A stretch of DNA of 37,105 nt from Bradyrhizobium guangdongense (GTDB lineage: Bacteria; Pseudomonadota; Alphaproteobacteria; Rhizobiales; Xanthobacteraceae), in assembly GCF_006483445.1 (NCBI RefSeq), contig NZ_PPPT01000131.1, forward strand, positions 1 through 37,105, given 5' to 3'. A program made the position numbers and the translations under genes. Under the pieces are notes generated by a model. The model was not told the DNA's origin. It saw only the letters and a program-made list of their open reading frames with translations, and searched no databases. Positions 35,653 through 37,105 of the stretch are shown here, piece by piece; the first letter of the stretch is position 1, and each line of letters opens with the position of its first letter.

Positions 35653-36711
35653 ATGAAATATCTGCGGAACAACGTCATTCGCGTCGGGCTGGAAGCACTT
35701 TACTTCAGCGGGGCGCACCACCTCCTGCGGCCGCTGCTGTCGGGCGTCGGCGCCATTTTCATGCTGCATCAGGTGCGCCCGCCCCGCGAGGGCGAGTTCC
35801 AGCCCAACCACCATCTCGAAGTCGCCCCCGAATTCCTGCGCGCCACGCTCGACCATCTGCGCTCGCGCGACATCGACATCATCTCCATGGACGAGGTGCA
35901 TGAGCGGCTGGTGCAGGGCAAGTTCGCCCGGCGCTTCGCCGCCTTCACGCTCGACGACGGCTATCGCGACAACCGCGATTTTGCGCTGCCGGTGCTGCGC
36001 GAATTCGACGCGCCGTGCACGATCTATGTCGCGAGCGACTTTGCCGAAGGCGTGGGACGCCTGTGGTGGATCGCGCTCGAGGCCGTCATCGCAAAGACCG
36101 ACCTGATCGAGGTACAGATCGGCAATTCCGCGCTTCGTCTCGACGCCTCGACCGCGCAGACGAAGCAGGCGGCCTATGATCGGCTGCACGACTGGCTGCG
36201 CGCGCTGCCGGGCGAGCATGATCTGGAGCGCGAGATCGGAGCGCTCTGCGCCCGCTACGGCGTCGACATGCCCGCACTGTGCCGCGAGCTGTGCCTGTCC
36301 TGGGACGAATTGAAGGCGTTCGCCGACGAGCCGCTGCTCACGATCGGCGCGCACACCATCACCCATTGCAATCTCGCCAGGCAAAGCGAGGAGATGGCGG
36401 CGCAGGAAATGGCCGCCAGCAAGGTCCGGATCGAGGCCGCGCTCGGACGTCCCGTGCAGCATTTCGCCTATCCCTATGGCGATCGCGACGCCGCCGGCGA
36501 GCGCGAGTTCTCGATCGCCGCAGCCGGCGGCTTCAAGACCGCTGTCACCACGCGGCCCGGCATGCTGTTCGCCGAGAATGCCGGGCACCTCACCGCGCTG
36601 CCGCGCGTCTCGCTCAACGGCAACTATCAGGACACGCGCATCCTGCCGGTCCTCACCTCCGGTGCTGCCACGGCGATGTGGAACGGCTTTCGCAGGATCG
36701 CGGCGGCCTAG
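35653..36711 (+). CDS. NodB-type polysaccharide deacetylase family protein
   Basis: 352 residues. The carbohydrate esterase 4 motifs are present: T-L-D-D-G (99-103, metal/base aspartates), H-T-I-T-H (234-238, metal histidines) and Y-P-Y-G (273-276). The metal-dependent deacetylase should remove N-acetyl groups from a surface polysaccharide. A 30-residue amphipathic N-terminus (A-L-Y-F-S-G-A-H-H-L-L-R) and a 130-residue insert between the first two motifs make it longer than NodB (about 220). No signal peptide or nod gene is visible; this is more likely exopolysaccharide or lipopolysaccharide related. It is divergent from the OmpA/BON gene, with 165 bases between starts. Confidence 0.88.
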   Translation: MKYLRNNVIRVGLEALYFSGAHHLLRPLLSGVGAIFMLHQVRPPREGEFQPNHHLEVAPEFLRATLDHLRSRDIDIISMDEVHERLVQGKFARRFAAFTLDDGYRDNRDFALPVLREFDAPCTIYVASDFAEGVGRLWWIALEAVIAKTDLIEVQIGNSALRLDASTAQTKQAAYDRLHDWLRALPGEHDLEREIGALCARYGVDMPALCRELCLSWDELKAFADEPLLTIGAHTITHCNLARQSEEMAAQEMAASKVRIEAALGRPVQHFAYPYGDRDAAGEREFSIAAAGGFKTAVTTRPGMLFAENAGHLTALPRVSLNGNYQDTRILPVLTSGAATAMWNGFRRIAAA

Positions 36712-36720
36712 GCGTTATTC

Positions 36721-36802
36721 TCCGCTGTCGTCCCGGACAAGCGGAGCTCCTGACAACGCGCAGCGTTGTCCGGAGCGAAGCGCCGATCCGGGACCCATAC
36801 CG
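36721..36802. repeat. Palindromic interspersed repeat, family D, copy 3
   Basis: Left end TCCGCTGTCGTCCCGGACAA is shared with copy 1 at 22170, and the middle GCGTTGTCC-GGAGCG is also shared. The right end is degraded: it continues as CCGATCCGGGA but then lacks the closing GACAGCGGA. It begins ten bases after the deacetylase stop codon and could end that transcript. Confidence 0.8.
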
Positions 36803-36873
36803 CGGAATCCATCCATTGCGGTCGGTAGAGGTACCGAACGACAAGTCTTCGTCAAACGACTGCCTGGGGTTAT

Positions 36874-36919
36874 GGATCCCGGATCTGCGCGCGCTCCTGG
36901 CGCGCTTGTCCGGGATGAC
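36874..36919. repeat. Palindromic repeat related to family D, copy 4
   Basis: An inverted pair GGATCCCGGA and TCCGGGATGAC encloses GCGCGC/GCGCGC arms. With copy 3 it occupies most of the 313-bp gap before the next gene. The remaining bases (36920-37024) hold nothing I recognise except the ribosome-binding site of the next gene. Confidence 0.65.
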
Positions 36920-37024
36920 ACCGTGAGATGAGCTGCCGTAGCATTACCCTCTCGCTTCGTTACGGCCGTTCCTTGACTCCCTCCCCCCTCGCGCTCACAA
37001 CGAGCGGAAACCAAGGGAGGCGTC

Positions 37025-37105
37025 ATGTTCAAGGATTTGTTTTCGCTCAAGGGCCGCGTTGCGCTGGTGACCGGCGGATCGCGCGGCATCGGCAAGATGA
37101 TCGCG
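37025..37105 (+). CDS. Short-chain dehydrogenase/reductase, 5' end only
   Basis: 27 residues are visible before the window ends. The NAD(P)-binding motif T-G-G-S-R-G-I-G (16-23) after the first strand (V-A-L-V) identifies the classical SDR family. The opening M-F-x-D-L-F-S-L-K-G-R-V is common among bacterial dehydrogenases of unknown substrate. GGGAGG lies just before the ATG at 37025. The substrate cannot be told from this fragment. Confidence 0.88.
   Translation, partial: MFKDLFSLKGRVALVTGGSRGIGKMIA

Noticed and set aside
36920..37024. Possible extra gene between the deacetylase and the dehydrogenase
   Set aside because: The open frames there run through family D repeats and have no start signals.

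Overview
The window reads as chromosomal DNA of a high-GC alphaproteobacterium of the order Hyphomicrobiales, most likely Bradyrhizobium or a close relative. The evidence is a GcrA cell-cycle regulator, a SAM-II riboswitch in front of metZ, an OpgC glucan succinyltransferase, the complete phoR-pstSCAB-phoU-phoB cluster, and several palindromic intergenic repeats that I associate with Bradyrhizobium. Genus is inferred from gene content and style; no 16S gene is present. I saw no phage, insertion sequence, CRISPR array, tRNA or rRNA gene.

Left part (1-8.5 kb): a truncated serine hydrolase, a membrane-anchored AraC-type regulator, a GNAT acetyltransferase divergent from a pirin gene, purC, and a metal-handling group. 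In that group csoR is divergent from a Cu(+) P1B-type ATPase around one 17-bp operator, and a nikR-type nickel regulator follows.

Middle part (8.5-16 kb): a divergent nucleosidase-like protein of unknown role, a CysZ/EI24-like membrane protein, nth, a DUF2244 membrane protein, an Ada-like AraC-HTH/methyltransferase fusion, an unrecognised 350-residue protein and dcd. nth and the Ada-like protein are both DNA repair enzymes.

Central metabolic part (16-25.5 kb): SAM-II riboswitch plus terminator, then metZ. Next come the opgC-SGNH-SGNH operon on the minus strand, apaG, hslO, the overlapping argD-argF pair, and gcrA with a long upstream region carrying a CtrA-like site and three GANTC sites. 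One of the two SGNH proteins has lost every recognisable catalytic block.

Right part (25.6-37 kb): the phosphate-starvation cluster, all on the minus strand in the order phoR, pstS, pstC, pstA, pstB, phoU, phoB. A clear Pho box precedes pstS and a hairpin separates pstS from pstC. Upstream lie an MprF-type membrane domain protein without a synthetase, and an OmpA/BON protein paired with a small three-helix membrane protein. A NodB-type polysaccharide deacetylase and the start of a short-chain dehydrogenase close the window.

Palindromic repeats of several families (about 70-150 bp) fill most gaps between genes. Five of the six convergent gene pairs carry one and none of the seven divergent pairs does. 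In the family found after copA and after the Ada-like gene, the two copies hold an unrelated hairpin of the same geometry at the same internal site. That exchange, the degenerate SGNH partner of OpgC, the divergent nucleosidase and the apparently leaderless csoR promoter are the most interesting observations.
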